Source: Sphaerochaeta sp. UBA5849
GTDB taxonomy: Bacteria > Spirochaetota > Spirochaetia > Sphaerochaetales > Sphaerochaetaceae
Assembly (NCBI GenBank): GCA_002432715.1
Contig: DJGJ01000005.1
Coordinates: 1 to 27,971, forward strand
Reading direction: 5' to 3'
DNA: 27,971 nt
The notes beneath the pieces were generated by a model. It was not told the origin of the DNA. It searched no databases and worked only from the letters and a program-made list of their open reading frames with translations. Positions 1-7,447 of the stretch are shown one piece after another. The position numbers and the translations under genes were made by a program. Within the stretch, counting starts at the first letter, position 1; the number at the start of each line of letters is the position of its first letter.

Positions 1-984
1 TATTACGACATCGGCGTCCAGATGGTTGCCAGCGGCTTCGATTACTTTGGCGGCGGGGCGATCAGCAAGCCGGATGACGGGGGAAGGAAGAGTATTTACA
101 ACCTGCTTCTGGAAGCCGGTTACCTGGTTACCGACAGCAAGAGTCAGATTCTCAACCTCACCTCGGCAAGCGGCAAGGTGTACGCCCAGAACCCGAGGCT
201 TCAGGACAGCGGTTCCATGCCCTATGCGATGGATATGAACGAAAACGATGTAAGCCTTGCACAGTTTGTCCAGAAGGGCATCGATGTACTGAACAATCCC
301 GAAGGCTTCTTCATGATGGTTGAGTCGGGAAAAATCGACTGGGCCTGCCATGCCAACGACGCTGCAGCGGAAATCTACGACCTGTTTGCCTTCGATCAGG
401 CAATTGCGGTAGCCCTCGACTTTGCAAAGGCACATCCCGAAGAGACCTTGATCGTTGTCACCGGAGACCACGAGACCGGCGGCATGACCATCGGCTATGC
501 CGGTACTGGTTACAATACCGCCTTGGACATCCTGTACAACCAGAAGCTTTCCTACGTCGCCTTTGATGAGAAGTTCTCCAAGCTGCAGCAAGCGAATCCC
601 ACTATGGGATTCAACCAGGCGCTCGCTCTGGTTGAAGCTGATTTTGGTCTGGTCGCCCCCGGCAAGAGCACTGCAAACAAGGCCTTGGTCCTCTCCGATC
701 TTGAATACGCAAAGCTGGAAGCAGCCTTCAAGCAGGCGATGCTTCCCGCAAAACAGCGCGATGGCAGCGACCAAGCCTACCTGCTGTATGGTGGATACAA
801 TCCGTTCTCTGTCACACTGACCCATATTCTCAACAACAAGGCAGGTATCGGTTGGACCAGTTACTCCCACACCGGAACCCCGGTCGGCGTATACGCATAC
901 GGCAGCGGCAGCGAGCTCTTCAGTGGTTCATACGACAACACCGAAGTCTATGACAAGCTGAAGCAGCTGACCGGCGTTGTATAA
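1..984 (+). CDS. Alkaline phosphatase, 3' part (5' end outside window)
   Basis: The reading frame is open from base 1, so the start lies upstream; 327 residues are visible. It is a metal-dependent phosphomonoesterase of the PhoA superfamily, normally exported to the periplasm to release phosphate from organic esters. The visible family motifs are MVESGKIDWACHAND (about residues 106-120), the metal-binding TGDHETGG (154-161, encoded near 460-483) and a late HTGTPVGVYAYG segment carrying the last metal-ligand histidine. The active-site serine and the signal peptide would be in the missing N-terminal part. The gene ends just before a strong intrinsic terminator, so it is probably a separate transcription unit from the next gene. 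Family assignment is firm; the exact substrate is unknown. Confidence 0.93.
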   Translation, partial: YYDIGVQMVASGFDYFGGGAISKPDDGGRKSIYNLLLEAGYLVTDSKSQILNLTSASGKVYAQNPRLQDSGSMPYAMDMNENDVSLAQFVQKGIDVLNNPEGFFMMVESGKIDWACHANDAAAEIYDLFAFDQAIAVALDFAKAHPEETLIVVTGDHETGGMTIGYAGTGYNTALDILYNQKLSYVAFDEKFSKLQQANPTMGFNQALALVEADFGLVAPGKSTANKALVLSDLEYAKLEAAFKQAMLPAKQRDGSDQAYLLYGGYNPFSVTLTHILNNKAGIGWTSYSHTGTPVGVYAYGSGSELFSGSYDNTEVYDKLKQLTGVV

Positions 985-1008
985 CCAAGACAAGAACCTA
1001 TTCTCCTC

Positions 1009-1036
1009 CTCTCCCTCCAACCGGGGGGAGAGTTTT
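1009..1036 (+). terminator. Intrinsic terminator of the phosphatase gene
   Basis: A 10-bp GC-rich stem (arms 1009-1018 and 1023-1032, one G-U pair) closes an AACC loop and is followed directly by TTTT. It lies 24 bases after the phosphatase stop codon and before the ribosome binding site of the next gene. Confidence 0.75.
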
Positions 1037-1051
1037 GTAAAGGAACCTGTG

Positions 1052-2194
1052 ATGAAAATAACGTTGGCCGTTCGTGAACATATTCTGATTGTTGGATTGC
1101 TCATTCTTGCTCTTATCTTGTTTGTAATCCCCACCGGTTTTGAACGGGAACTTTACAGCAACGCCTTGGGAACAAAAGCCCGCGTCGTTGCAGTGAACAA
1201 CTCCAATCTCTTCAAGAAAGGGGTCGTGAACATGGGAGAGCAGGTGGTCACCGTCCGCCTGCTCTCATCTCCCTATAAGCAGAAGGAAATCGATGCTGTC
1301 AACTTGCTGGGAGGCAAGCTGGAATTCGATACCGTCTATCAGGAAGGCGATTTGGCCTGGGTGTTGGTGGAGCGGGCTGAAGACGGAGAAATCATCTTTG
1401 CCAACATGGTAAGCCTCTACCGTGTTTCCAAGGAGCTGCAGCTGCTTGGACTCTTCGCCCTGCTGCTCGTGTTGGTCTCAGGAAGGAAAGGGCTGCGGAC
1501 CCTGCTCTCCTTCACCCTTGCCTTCCTCTTGATCTGGAAGATTCTTATTCCGCTCTGCCTGAAAGGGTATGAGCCGATATTCGTCGCCCTGCTGGTAGGG
1601 GCGGTCTTGACCGTCTCCTGTCTGCTTCTGGTTGCCGGCCTCACCAGAAAAGCCTACTGCGCCATTGCAAGCTCCTTGCTGTGCTCGCTGGTCACCTGCC
1701 TGCTTGCCATGGTCGGCACCTCATACTTTTCCATCCATGGGGCGGTGATGAGCTGGTCGGAATCCCTGTTGTTTGCCGGGTTCGAGCAGGTCAATCTGAC
1801 CAAGCTGCTGCAAGCGGCCATCTACCTTTCCTGCAGCGGTGCCATACTCGATTTGGCCATCGACATCAGTGCAGCCTTGGACGAGGTACATCTGCATAAT
1901 CCACAAGTAACACGCAGACAGCTGTTTGCCAGCGGCATGCACATCGGCCAATCGGTGGTGGGCAGTCAAACCACCACCTTGCTGCTTGCCTATCTCGGCA
2001 GCTACCTGACCATCATGATGGTGTACATGGCCCAAGGAACCCCGCTGATGAGCATTCTCAACTCCCAAAGCGTGGCTTCAGAAATCCTGCACACCCTTAT
2101 CGGCTGTATAGGATTGGTGTTGGTAAGTCCTCTGACTTCAATGGTTTGTTCCTATGCGTACACCCAGAAACATGCAAGCGAGAAAGTTTCATAA
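1052..2194 (+). CDS. YibE/F-like multi-pass membrane protein
   Basis: This is a 380-residue integral membrane protein resembling the YibE/F family, whose function is not established. I see one N-terminal hydrophobic helix (about residues 11-26), then a soluble stretch of about 110 residues, then a series of strongly hydrophobic segments to the C-terminus. The conserved-looking part contains 'GAILDLAIDISAALDEV' and 'GQSVVGSQTTTLLLAYLG', which are characteristic of the family. The frame is open back to 977, but ATG 1052 is preferred: AGGA sits seven bases upstream, and the 977 start would lie inside the phosphatase gene and include the terminator. It is followed by a promoter for the next operon, so it may be monocistronic. 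Confidence 0.8.
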   Translation: MKITLAVREHILIVGLLILALILFVIPTGFERELYSNALGTKARVVAVNNSNLFKKGVVNMGEQVVTVRLLSSPYKQKEIDAVNLLGGKLEFDTVYQEGDLAWVLVERAEDGEIIFANMVSLYRVSKELQLLGLFALLLVLVSGRKGLRTLLSFTLAFLLIWKILIPLCLKGYEPIFVALLVGAVLTVSCLLLVAGLTRKAYCAIASSLLCSLVTCLLAMVGTSYFSIHGAVMSWSESLLFAGFEQVNLTKLLQAAIYLSCSGAILDLAIDISAALDEVHLHNPQVTRRQLFASGMHIGQSVVGSQTTTLLLAYLGSYLTIMMVYMAQGTPLMSILNSQSVASEILHTLIGCIGLVLVSPLTSMVCSYAYTQKHASEKVS

Positions 2195-2202
2195 AAAAAC
2201 AA

Positions 2203-2231
2203 TTGACAGAAGTAAAAATGTGCTTCAGAAT
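2203..2231 (+). promoter_or_regulatory. Sigma70-like promoter of the ROK/Dpp/GH20 operon
   Basis: A perfect TTGACA (2203-2208) is separated by 17 bases from CAGAAT (2226-2231, four of six matches to the -10 consensus). It lies 38 bases upstream of the ROK repressor start and at the head of a run of closely spaced forward genes. Confidence 0.6.
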
Positions 2232-2257
2232 TAATTCATAGTTTGAACGAATTAATT
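2229..2257. promoter_or_regulatory. Dyad operator, likely ROK autoregulation site
   Basis: The perfect 9-bp inverted repeat AATTAATTC / GAATTAATT (2229-2237 and 2249-2257) has an 11-base spacer and overlaps the -10 element and the expected transcription start. ROK repressors of the NagC/XylR type usually bind AT-rich dyads in their own promoters. The assignment to this ROK protein is inferred from position. Confidence 0.55.
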
Positions 2258-2268
2258 TAGAGAGGCTT

Positions 2269-3327
2269 ATGAACAAATCTCAGGAACGTTACCAAAACAT
2301 GTTCGCTCTCTTTCAGACCCTGCGATTGGAAGGCACCCTCACTCAGGCTGAACTCAAGGAAAAGCTTCATGTACAAGCTTCAACAATATCGTATCTGGTC
2401 AACGACCTGAAAAGGGAAGGGCTGTTGCAACCTTCTTCCCAGGAGAACAGCGCTGCAAAAGGCAAAGTCGGCAAACCCGGCCAATACCTTGAGATTGCCA
2501 ATGAGCGTGCATATTTTCTCGGTCTGTACTTGGAAGAAACCTTCATCGATTTGCATGTAATCGGGCTTGCAGACCAAGAAATCCACTTCCAGCATATTCC
2601 TTTGGAAAATCCTACCCCCCAAGAGTTGACGCAAAAGATCATCTTGATCATCGACCACTTCACCAACGTGTATGAGAATATCAAAGGGGTGGGTATCGCC
2701 GTCAAGTCGGTGGTGGACAATGAAGGGAACCTCTCCTCGTTCAAACGTACGATCGTCGATCGAGAAGTACCGAAAATTTGGAAAGTAGAAGGTTTTACCG
2801 CATCCATCCGATCTGCGTTTCCCAACCTGCACGTAGTAGTTGAGAATGATGCAAACTGTGCCGCTGTGTACTACCAGACTGCCAGCAAGCAGGAAAAGGC
2901 CTCCTCCATGGTCTTCATCATCAACGAAAAACCCTTCGGCATCGGAAGCGGCATCATCATTGATGGGAAATTGTTCAAAGGTTGCAACGGTGCAAGCGGT
3001 GAAATTTTCTTTTCCGATCGTCATATCCAGAATCTGGTTGAACAGAATGCACTGTATCAAGACCCGGTTCAGCTTATGGGACTCTTGGCGGAATCAATTC
3101 TGAAAGCTCTCTATCTCATCGACCCGCAGTTTGTATGCCTGACAGGCGGGTTACTCAGTGACCTGAGCAACGAGAGCATCCTTCAGATCAAAGCCATCTT
3201 CAAGGATTGCCCCTATCCAATCGAAGTAATTTCACAAGAGCACCTCTCCCTGCCTGCCAAAGGAGTGGTTCTCTTGGTTGCCGACAGCTATATCTCCACC
3301 GTCCTGCGTGGAATTGAGAGGCGATGA
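2269..3327 (+). CDS. ROK-family transcriptional repressor (NagC/XylR type)
   Basis: 352 residues. The N-terminus has a winged-helix DNA-binding domain (about residues 10-56, with the helix-turn-helix around TQAELKEKLHVQASTISYLV). The rest is a ROK sugar-binding domain, with ENDANCAA at 192-199 and the glycine-rich GIGSGIIIDGKLFKGCNGAS segment at 224-243. Two points argue for a regulator rather than a kinase: the DNA-binding domain, and a degenerate N-terminal phosphate-binding motif. The cysteine-rich zinc motif usual in ROK proteins is also absent after GASGE. It is the first gene of the operon, behind a promoter with a dyad, and its stop overlaps the permease gene by a few bases. The likely role is sugar-responsive repression of the downstream transporter and hexosaminidases; the inducer is not visible. 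Confidence 0.85.
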   Translation: MNKSQERYQNMFALFQTLRLEGTLTQAELKEKLHVQASTISYLVNDLKREGLLQPSSQENSAAKGKVGKPGQYLEIANERAYFLGLYLEETFIDLHVIGLADQEIHFQHIPLENPTPQELTQKIILIIDHFTNVYENIKGVGIAVKSVVDNEGNLSSFKRTIVDREVPKIWKVEGFTASIRSAFPNLHVVVENDANCAAVYYQTASKQEKASSMVFIINEKPFGIGSGIIIDGKLFKGCNGASGEIFFSDRHIQNLVEQNALYQDPVQLMGLLAESILKALYLIDPQFVCLTGGLLSDLSNESILQIKAIFKDCPYPIEVISQEHLSLPAKGVVLLVADSYISTVLRGIERR

Positions 3328-3329
3328 CC

Positions 3330-4376
3330 ATGAAACAAGAAACATTGCGGTATGTCGGAGGAAGAATCTTCAAGGTTGTGTTCACCGTCTGGGTGGTGAC
3401 AACCCTGATTTTCTTCCTGATCCGGCTCATGCCGTCCAACCCGATCGAACAGTACATCCAGAACCTGGTTGTCCAGTACGGTATGAGCTACGAAGAGGCG
3501 AATGCCCGTGCCAAGGCCCTGTTTTCCATCGATTTGGACAAAGGCCTGCTGATCCAATATTTCGATTACCTCAAAGCTGCTGTACAGCTGGACTTCGGCA
3601 CCTCGTTTCTCTCCCCCGGTGTTCAAGTCTCCACGATCATAGCAAGCCGTCTGCCTTGGACCTTGTTCACTGTCGGTACAGGCCTCATCCTCTCCTTTTT
3701 GGTAGGCATAGTCTTGGGAGCCATTTCCGCCTATCGGCGCAACAGCTGGTACGAACCGATCATCTCTGGTTTGAGTTCATTCCTCAGTGCCATTCCCGAC
3801 TTCCTCATTGCCATTTTTGTCATACTCATTTTTGGCGTCTTCACCTATGGAGGGACAAAAAGCATCGTACCCATCTTCCAGATGAGGGGTAATTTTGATG
3901 CCGGCGTCACCGCAGGCTTCAATTGGCCGTTCATAAAGAGCGTTTTGGAGCATGGCTTCGGTCCCATCCTGACGTATTTCCTCTCACAGATCGGCATCTG
4001 GGTCATCCTCATGAAGGGAAGCACCACCGGCTGCTTGAACGCCGACTATGCTGTCATCGCCCGGGCTCGGGGGCTCTCCAACCGCACCATCCTTACCTCC
4101 TACATCGGACGCAATGCAATGCTGCCCATCGCCACCGAGTTTGCGATGCGCCTGGGCTTCATCATCGGGGGCTCGCTCATCATCGAGCAGCTGTTCGTAT
4201 ACCAAGGAATCGGTCTGGAGTTGCTCAAGGCAACCACCAACAGGGACTATCCATTGATGCAGGGCATCTTCTTGGTCATGACGATTGCCATCGTGCTTGC
4301 AAACCTTTTGGCAGAATTGGTATACAGCGTGCTTGACCCCAGGATTCGAGTGAAAGGAGGGGCTTCCCATGCCTGA
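3330..4376 (+). CDS. Peptide/oligosaccharide ABC transporter permease, DppB type
   Basis: Inner-membrane permease of the DppB/OppB class, 348 residues from ATG 3330. It has a first helix at about 12-32, an extracytoplasmic region with LDFGTSF (87-93), several further helices, and the cytoplasmic ATPase-contact loop around ADYAVIARARG (238-248). Two starts are possible. ATG 3324 overlaps the ROK stop (ATGA) but leaves only three bases after GAGAGG, while ATG 3330 gives nine, so I prefer 3330. It pairs with the next permease, whose start overlaps its 3' end by eight bases. The neighbouring GH20 genes suggest oligosaccharide rather than peptide cargo. Confidence 0.9.
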   Translation: MKQETLRYVGGRIFKVVFTVWVVTTLIFFLIRLMPSNPIEQYIQNLVVQYGMSYEEANARAKALFSIDLDKGLLIQYFDYLKAAVQLDFGTSFLSPGVQVSTIIASRLPWTLFTVGTGLILSFLVGIVLGAISAYRRNSWYEPIISGLSSFLSAIPDFLIAIFVILIFGVFTYGGTKSIVPIFQMRGNFDAGVTAGFNWPFIKSVLEHGFGPILTYFLSQIGIWVILMKGSTTGCLNADYAVIARARGLSNRTILTSYIGRNAMLPIATEFAMRLGFIIGGSLIIEQLFVYQGIGLELLKATTNRDYPLMQGIFLVMTIAIVLANLLAELVYSVLDPRIRVKGGASHA

Positions 4377-5262
4377 TGATCTACAAGCCTTGGCAAAAAA
4401 ACATACCACCACCAAGTGGAGCAGAACCTTCCGAAACCTGCGTTCAGCCTTGTTCGGCGATCCCATCGGAACCTTGGGTTTCATACTTCTGATGGCAATC
4501 ATCCTGATGTCTGCGATCGGGCCCATCTGGTTCCCGCTTGATACCATCTCCGATCCGACAAAACTGCTCATGCCTCCCTCTTCCGAGCACATTTTGGGAA
4601 CCGACCACCTGGGAAGGGATGTTTGGGCGCAGATTGTCAGCGGCGGCAGGGAACTGTTGGTCATGTCGTTCATGACCGCAAGCATTGCAGTAGTGCTGGG
4701 TATAACGCTGGGCTCCCTCTCGGCTTTGGTCGGTGGAAAATTTGATGAGATGTTGCTCTTCTTTGCAGATGTCTGGCTCACCATTCCCCGCTTTCCGTTG
4801 TTGGTGGTCCTCTCGGGCTTCTTCACCCTGAATGCAACCACCCTTGCCATCGTGCTGGCAATTCTTTCCTGGGCAGGGCTCTACCGAACCGTCCGGGCTG
4901 AAGTTCTGTCGTTGAGAAACCGGGACTTCGTCGAGGCGGCATTCATGCTCGACATGGGAAAGGTGCACATCATATTCAAGGAAGTGCTGCCGAACATGAT
5001 GGGTTTCGTAGTCGCAAACTTCACGTTGCTCATGCGGGCTGCCATCTACTCGCAAGTCGGGTTGGTCTTTCTTGGCTTGCTCCCCTTGGACCAGAACTGG
5101 GGAGTCATGATCAATGTGGCCTGGAACCAGGGGGTCATCTACAACCCCGATGCTATTTGGTTCCTGCTTGCTCCGACCATCGTCATCTGTTTGTTGATTC
5201 TCTCCTTGGTGTGGATCTCCCGCTCGATGGAAGAGTTCTTCAACCCTGCCCTGCAAAAGTAA
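4369..5262 (+). CDS. Peptide/oligosaccharide ABC transporter permease, DppC type
   Basis: The second permease, 297 residues, is of the DppC/OppC class. The hallmark GTDHLGRD is at 77-84, after the first helix (about 35-51), and the ATPase-contact loop runs around FVEAAFMLDMGKVHIIFKEV (187-206). A very strong AAAGGAGG (4353-4360) lies eight bases before the ATG, within the end of the preceding gene, so translation is efficient and probably coupled. It forms the translocation channel with the DppB-type partner. Confidence 0.92.
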   Translation: MPDDLQALAKKHTTTKWSRTFRNLRSALFGDPIGTLGFILLMAIILMSAIGPIWFPLDTISDPTKLLMPPSSEHILGTDHLGRDVWAQIVSGGRELLVMSFMTASIAVVLGITLGSLSALVGGKFDEMLLFFADVWLTIPRFPLLVVLSGFFTLNATTLAIVLAILSWAGLYRTVRAEVLSLRNRDFVEAAFMLDMGKVHIIFKEVLPNMMGFVVANFTLLMRAAIYSQVGLVFLGLLPLDQNWGVMINVAWNQGVIYNPDAIWFLLAPTIVICLLILSLVWISRSMEEFFNPALQK

Positions 5263-5280
5263 GTAAGAGGAGAAGCCTGC

Positions 5281-6285
5281 ATGCAGAGACCACCACTGTT
5301 GGACATACAGAATATTTCGATTCACTATCGCACCAAGCGGGGCAGCCTTGAAGCAGTGCACCAAGCAAGCTTCTCGATCGACCACCAGACTTCGGTAGCC
5401 GTGATCGGCGAGTCAGGATGCGGTAAAACCACGTTGGCAACCTCCATTGTACAGATGCTCAGCCGCAACGCTTCGATTGTCGAAGGCTCGATTTGGTTCG
5501 CTCCCGAGGGACAGAAGAGCATTGATTTGACAAAGCTGAACGAGAACCAGATGCGCCCTCTTCGATGGAACAACATTGTCATGATGTTCCAGGCTTCGCA
5601 GAGCTCTTTCAACCCCGTTGCCAAGATTTATACCCAGTTCCTCGATACGGCGAAAGCCCATGAGAATCCCTATGAACCTGAGAAGGTGCTTGCACGTGCG
5701 AAAAAGTTGCTTGAGTTGGTTTATCTGGACAGTGAAACAGTGCTGAATGCCTATCCGCATGAACTGTCCGGCGGCATGAAGCAGCGTACCTTGATAGCGC
5801 TCTCCCTGCTGCTTGATCCGCAGTTGGTCATCCTTGATGAGCCGACCACGGCACTGGACCTCATCACCCAGAAGAAAATCCTGAGACTGTTGAACGAGCT
5901 TCGCTCATCGCAGGGTTTCAGCATGATGTTCATCACCCATGACCTGGGAATCGTGACCCAGCTTTCGGATCGGGTGGTAACCATGTATGCAGGGACGGTG
6001 GTGGAGAACTCTCCGACCAAGGCATTTTTTTCAGATCCAAAACATCCGTACAGCAAGGGGTTGCTGAAGGCGATTCCCAGCCTCGATGCCTCGTTTGAAC
6101 AACTGTATTCCATCCCGGGTTCTACACCTGACTTGGTGGAGAAGATGCAAGGTTGCTTGTTTGCACCGCGCTGTGAACTCTGCCACCAGCGGTGCAAAAT
6201 CGAGGTGCCCCGCCTCAAGCAGGTAGGACCTGACCGTTGGGCGGCCTGTCATGCACTCAAGGAGGCACCCAATGGCACTCATTGA
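5281..6285 (+). CDS. ABC transporter ATPase, DppD/OppD type
   Basis: 334-residue nucleotide-binding subunit. Walker A is GESGCGKT (43-50), the Q-loop is near Q104, the signature is LSGGMKQR (162-169), Walker B is LVILDEP (182-188) and the switch histidine follows in the FITHDLG segment. The C-terminal extension FAPRCELCHQRC is the cysteine-rich oligopeptide/dipeptide-transporter domain, which places it in the peptide class. AGAGGAG lies about ten bases before the start, 18 bases after the permease stop. It is expected to act as a heterodimer with the next ATPase. Confidence 0.94.
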   Translation: MQRPPLLDIQNISIHYRTKRGSLEAVHQASFSIDHQTSVAVIGESGCGKTTLATSIVQMLSRNASIVEGSIWFAPEGQKSIDLTKLNENQMRPLRWNNIVMMFQASQSSFNPVAKIYTQFLDTAKAHENPYEPEKVLARAKKLLELVYLDSETVLNAYPHELSGGMKQRTLIALSLLLDPQLVILDEPTTALDLITQKKILRLLNELRSSQGFSMMFITHDLGIVTQLSDRVVTMYAGTVVENSPTKAFFSDPKHPYSKGLLKAIPSLDASFEQLYSIPGSTPDLVEKMQGCLFAPRCELCHQRCKIEVPRLKQVGPDRWAACHALKEAPNGTH

Positions 6286-7234
6286 AATCAAGGATTTGGA
6301 GAAGTCCTTCCACAATCGCAAGACCGGTGATGTTCAAATTCTCCGCGGTATTGATCTCAGCCTTGATGCTTCCCAGACCATCTGCGTCGTAGGGGAGTCG
6401 GGGTGCGGAAAGACCACCTTGGGGAAGATTCTGGCGGGGTTGCAAAGTTACAGCGCTGGGTCGTTCCGTTACAACGGCAAGGAAGTTTCAAAACTGGACA
6501 AGAAGGATTGGAAAACGTTCCGAACCGATGTGCAGATGATTCATCAAAATCCCTACGAATCACTCAATCCGACACAGATGGTCTTTGATATGATCGCGGC
6601 CCCGCTGAAGCGGCATAAGAAGGCTGGTGATTTCGCCTCCTTGTACAGCCAGGTGGTCCACCTGTTGGAGATGGTCGGCCTTACTCCGGTGGATGACTTC
6701 ATTGACAAGTATCCGGCAAACCTTTCGGGAGGACAGCGCCAGCGGGTGAGCATTGCACGGGTACTCTCCATGAATCCGAAGTTCATCGTAGTTGACGAAG
6801 CCACCAGCATGATTGATACCTCGATGCGGATCAGCTTGTTGCAGACCTTGAAAGAAATCCAGCAGAAAATGGGGGTGGCCTATCTGTATATCACCCACGA
6901 CCTTGCCTTGGGCCGATACTTCGCCTGGGGCCAGCGATTGGCGGTGATGTACCTTGGTCAGGTTGTGGAGATGGGACCTGCCGAACAGGTGCTCGGCAAT
7001 CCCCATCACCCCTATACCAAGGCAATCCTGGCTGCCGGAAAAATTGATGAGGTTGATGCGTATGAACTCAAAGGTGTTGAGATTCCCTCATTCAGGCATA
7101 TCCCCCCAGGTTGCAGTCTCTCCCCGCGCTGCCCTGAGGCTATTGCAGGCTTGTGTGAACGCATCACTCCGAATCTACGGCCGATTGACGACTCTTGGCA
7201 GGTTTCCTGTCATTTGTATCAGGAGCAGTCATGA
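6272..7234 (+). CDS. ABC transporter ATPase, DppF/OppF type
   Basis: 320 residues from ATG 6272, chosen because AAGGAGG (6259-6265) is six bases upstream; an earlier in-frame ATG at 6251 lacks this. Walker A is GESGCGKT (41-48), the signature LSGGQRQR (151-158), and Walker B FIVVDEAT (171-178) is followed by the D-loop SMID instead of the usual SALD. The C-terminus again has a cysteine motif (SLSPRCPEAIAGLC). It overlaps the preceding ATPase gene by 14 bases and the following small gene by four. It is the partner ATPase of the peptide-class transporter. Confidence 0.94.
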   Translation: MALIEIKDLEKSFHNRKTGDVQILRGIDLSLDASQTICVVGESGCGKTTLGKILAGLQSYSAGSFRYNGKEVSKLDKKDWKTFRTDVQMIHQNPYESLNPTQMVFDMIAAPLKRHKKAGDFASLYSQVVHLLEMVGLTPVDDFIDKYPANLSGGQRQRVSIARVLSMNPKFIVVDEATSMIDTSMRISLLQTLKEIQQKMGVAYLYITHDLALGRYFAWGQRLAVMYLGQVVEMGPAEQVLGNPHHPYTKAILAAGKIDEVDAYELKGVEIPSFRHIPPGCSLSPRCPEAIAGLCERITPNLRPIDDSWQVSCHLYQEQS

Positions 7235-7446
7235 AAAAAGGATGGAGTTACCTGATGCTGGGCTTCGGCATTTTCTCTCTGATTCTGTCCATCTGGATGC
7301 TTCCCCTTCAGATGACAGGCAGTACCGAGCGCACTATCACCTATGTGAACTTGGTGATTGCAGTGATCCTGATGGTAATAAGTTTACTCTTCTCCGTGAA
7401 GGAGAGACGTAATAAGAAAGACTCATACGACGAAAAAGGAGTTTGA
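7231..7446 (+). CDS. Small two-helix membrane protein inside the ABC operon
   Basis: 71 residues from ATG 7231, with AGGAG at 7221-7225 and an ATGA overlap with the ATPase gene upstream; the binding-protein gene starts two bases after its last sense/stop triplet. There are two hydrophobic segments (about residues 5-27 and 37-55), a short polar linker between them, and a highly charged C-terminal tail (KERRNKKDSYDEK). I do not recognise a family. Position and coupling suggest an accessory or assembly subunit of the transporter; that is inference only. Confidence 0.75.
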   Translation: MKKGWSYLMLGFGIFSLILSIWMLPLQMTGSTERTITYVNLVIAVILMVISLLFSVKERRNKKDSYDEKGV

Positions 7447-7447
7447 T

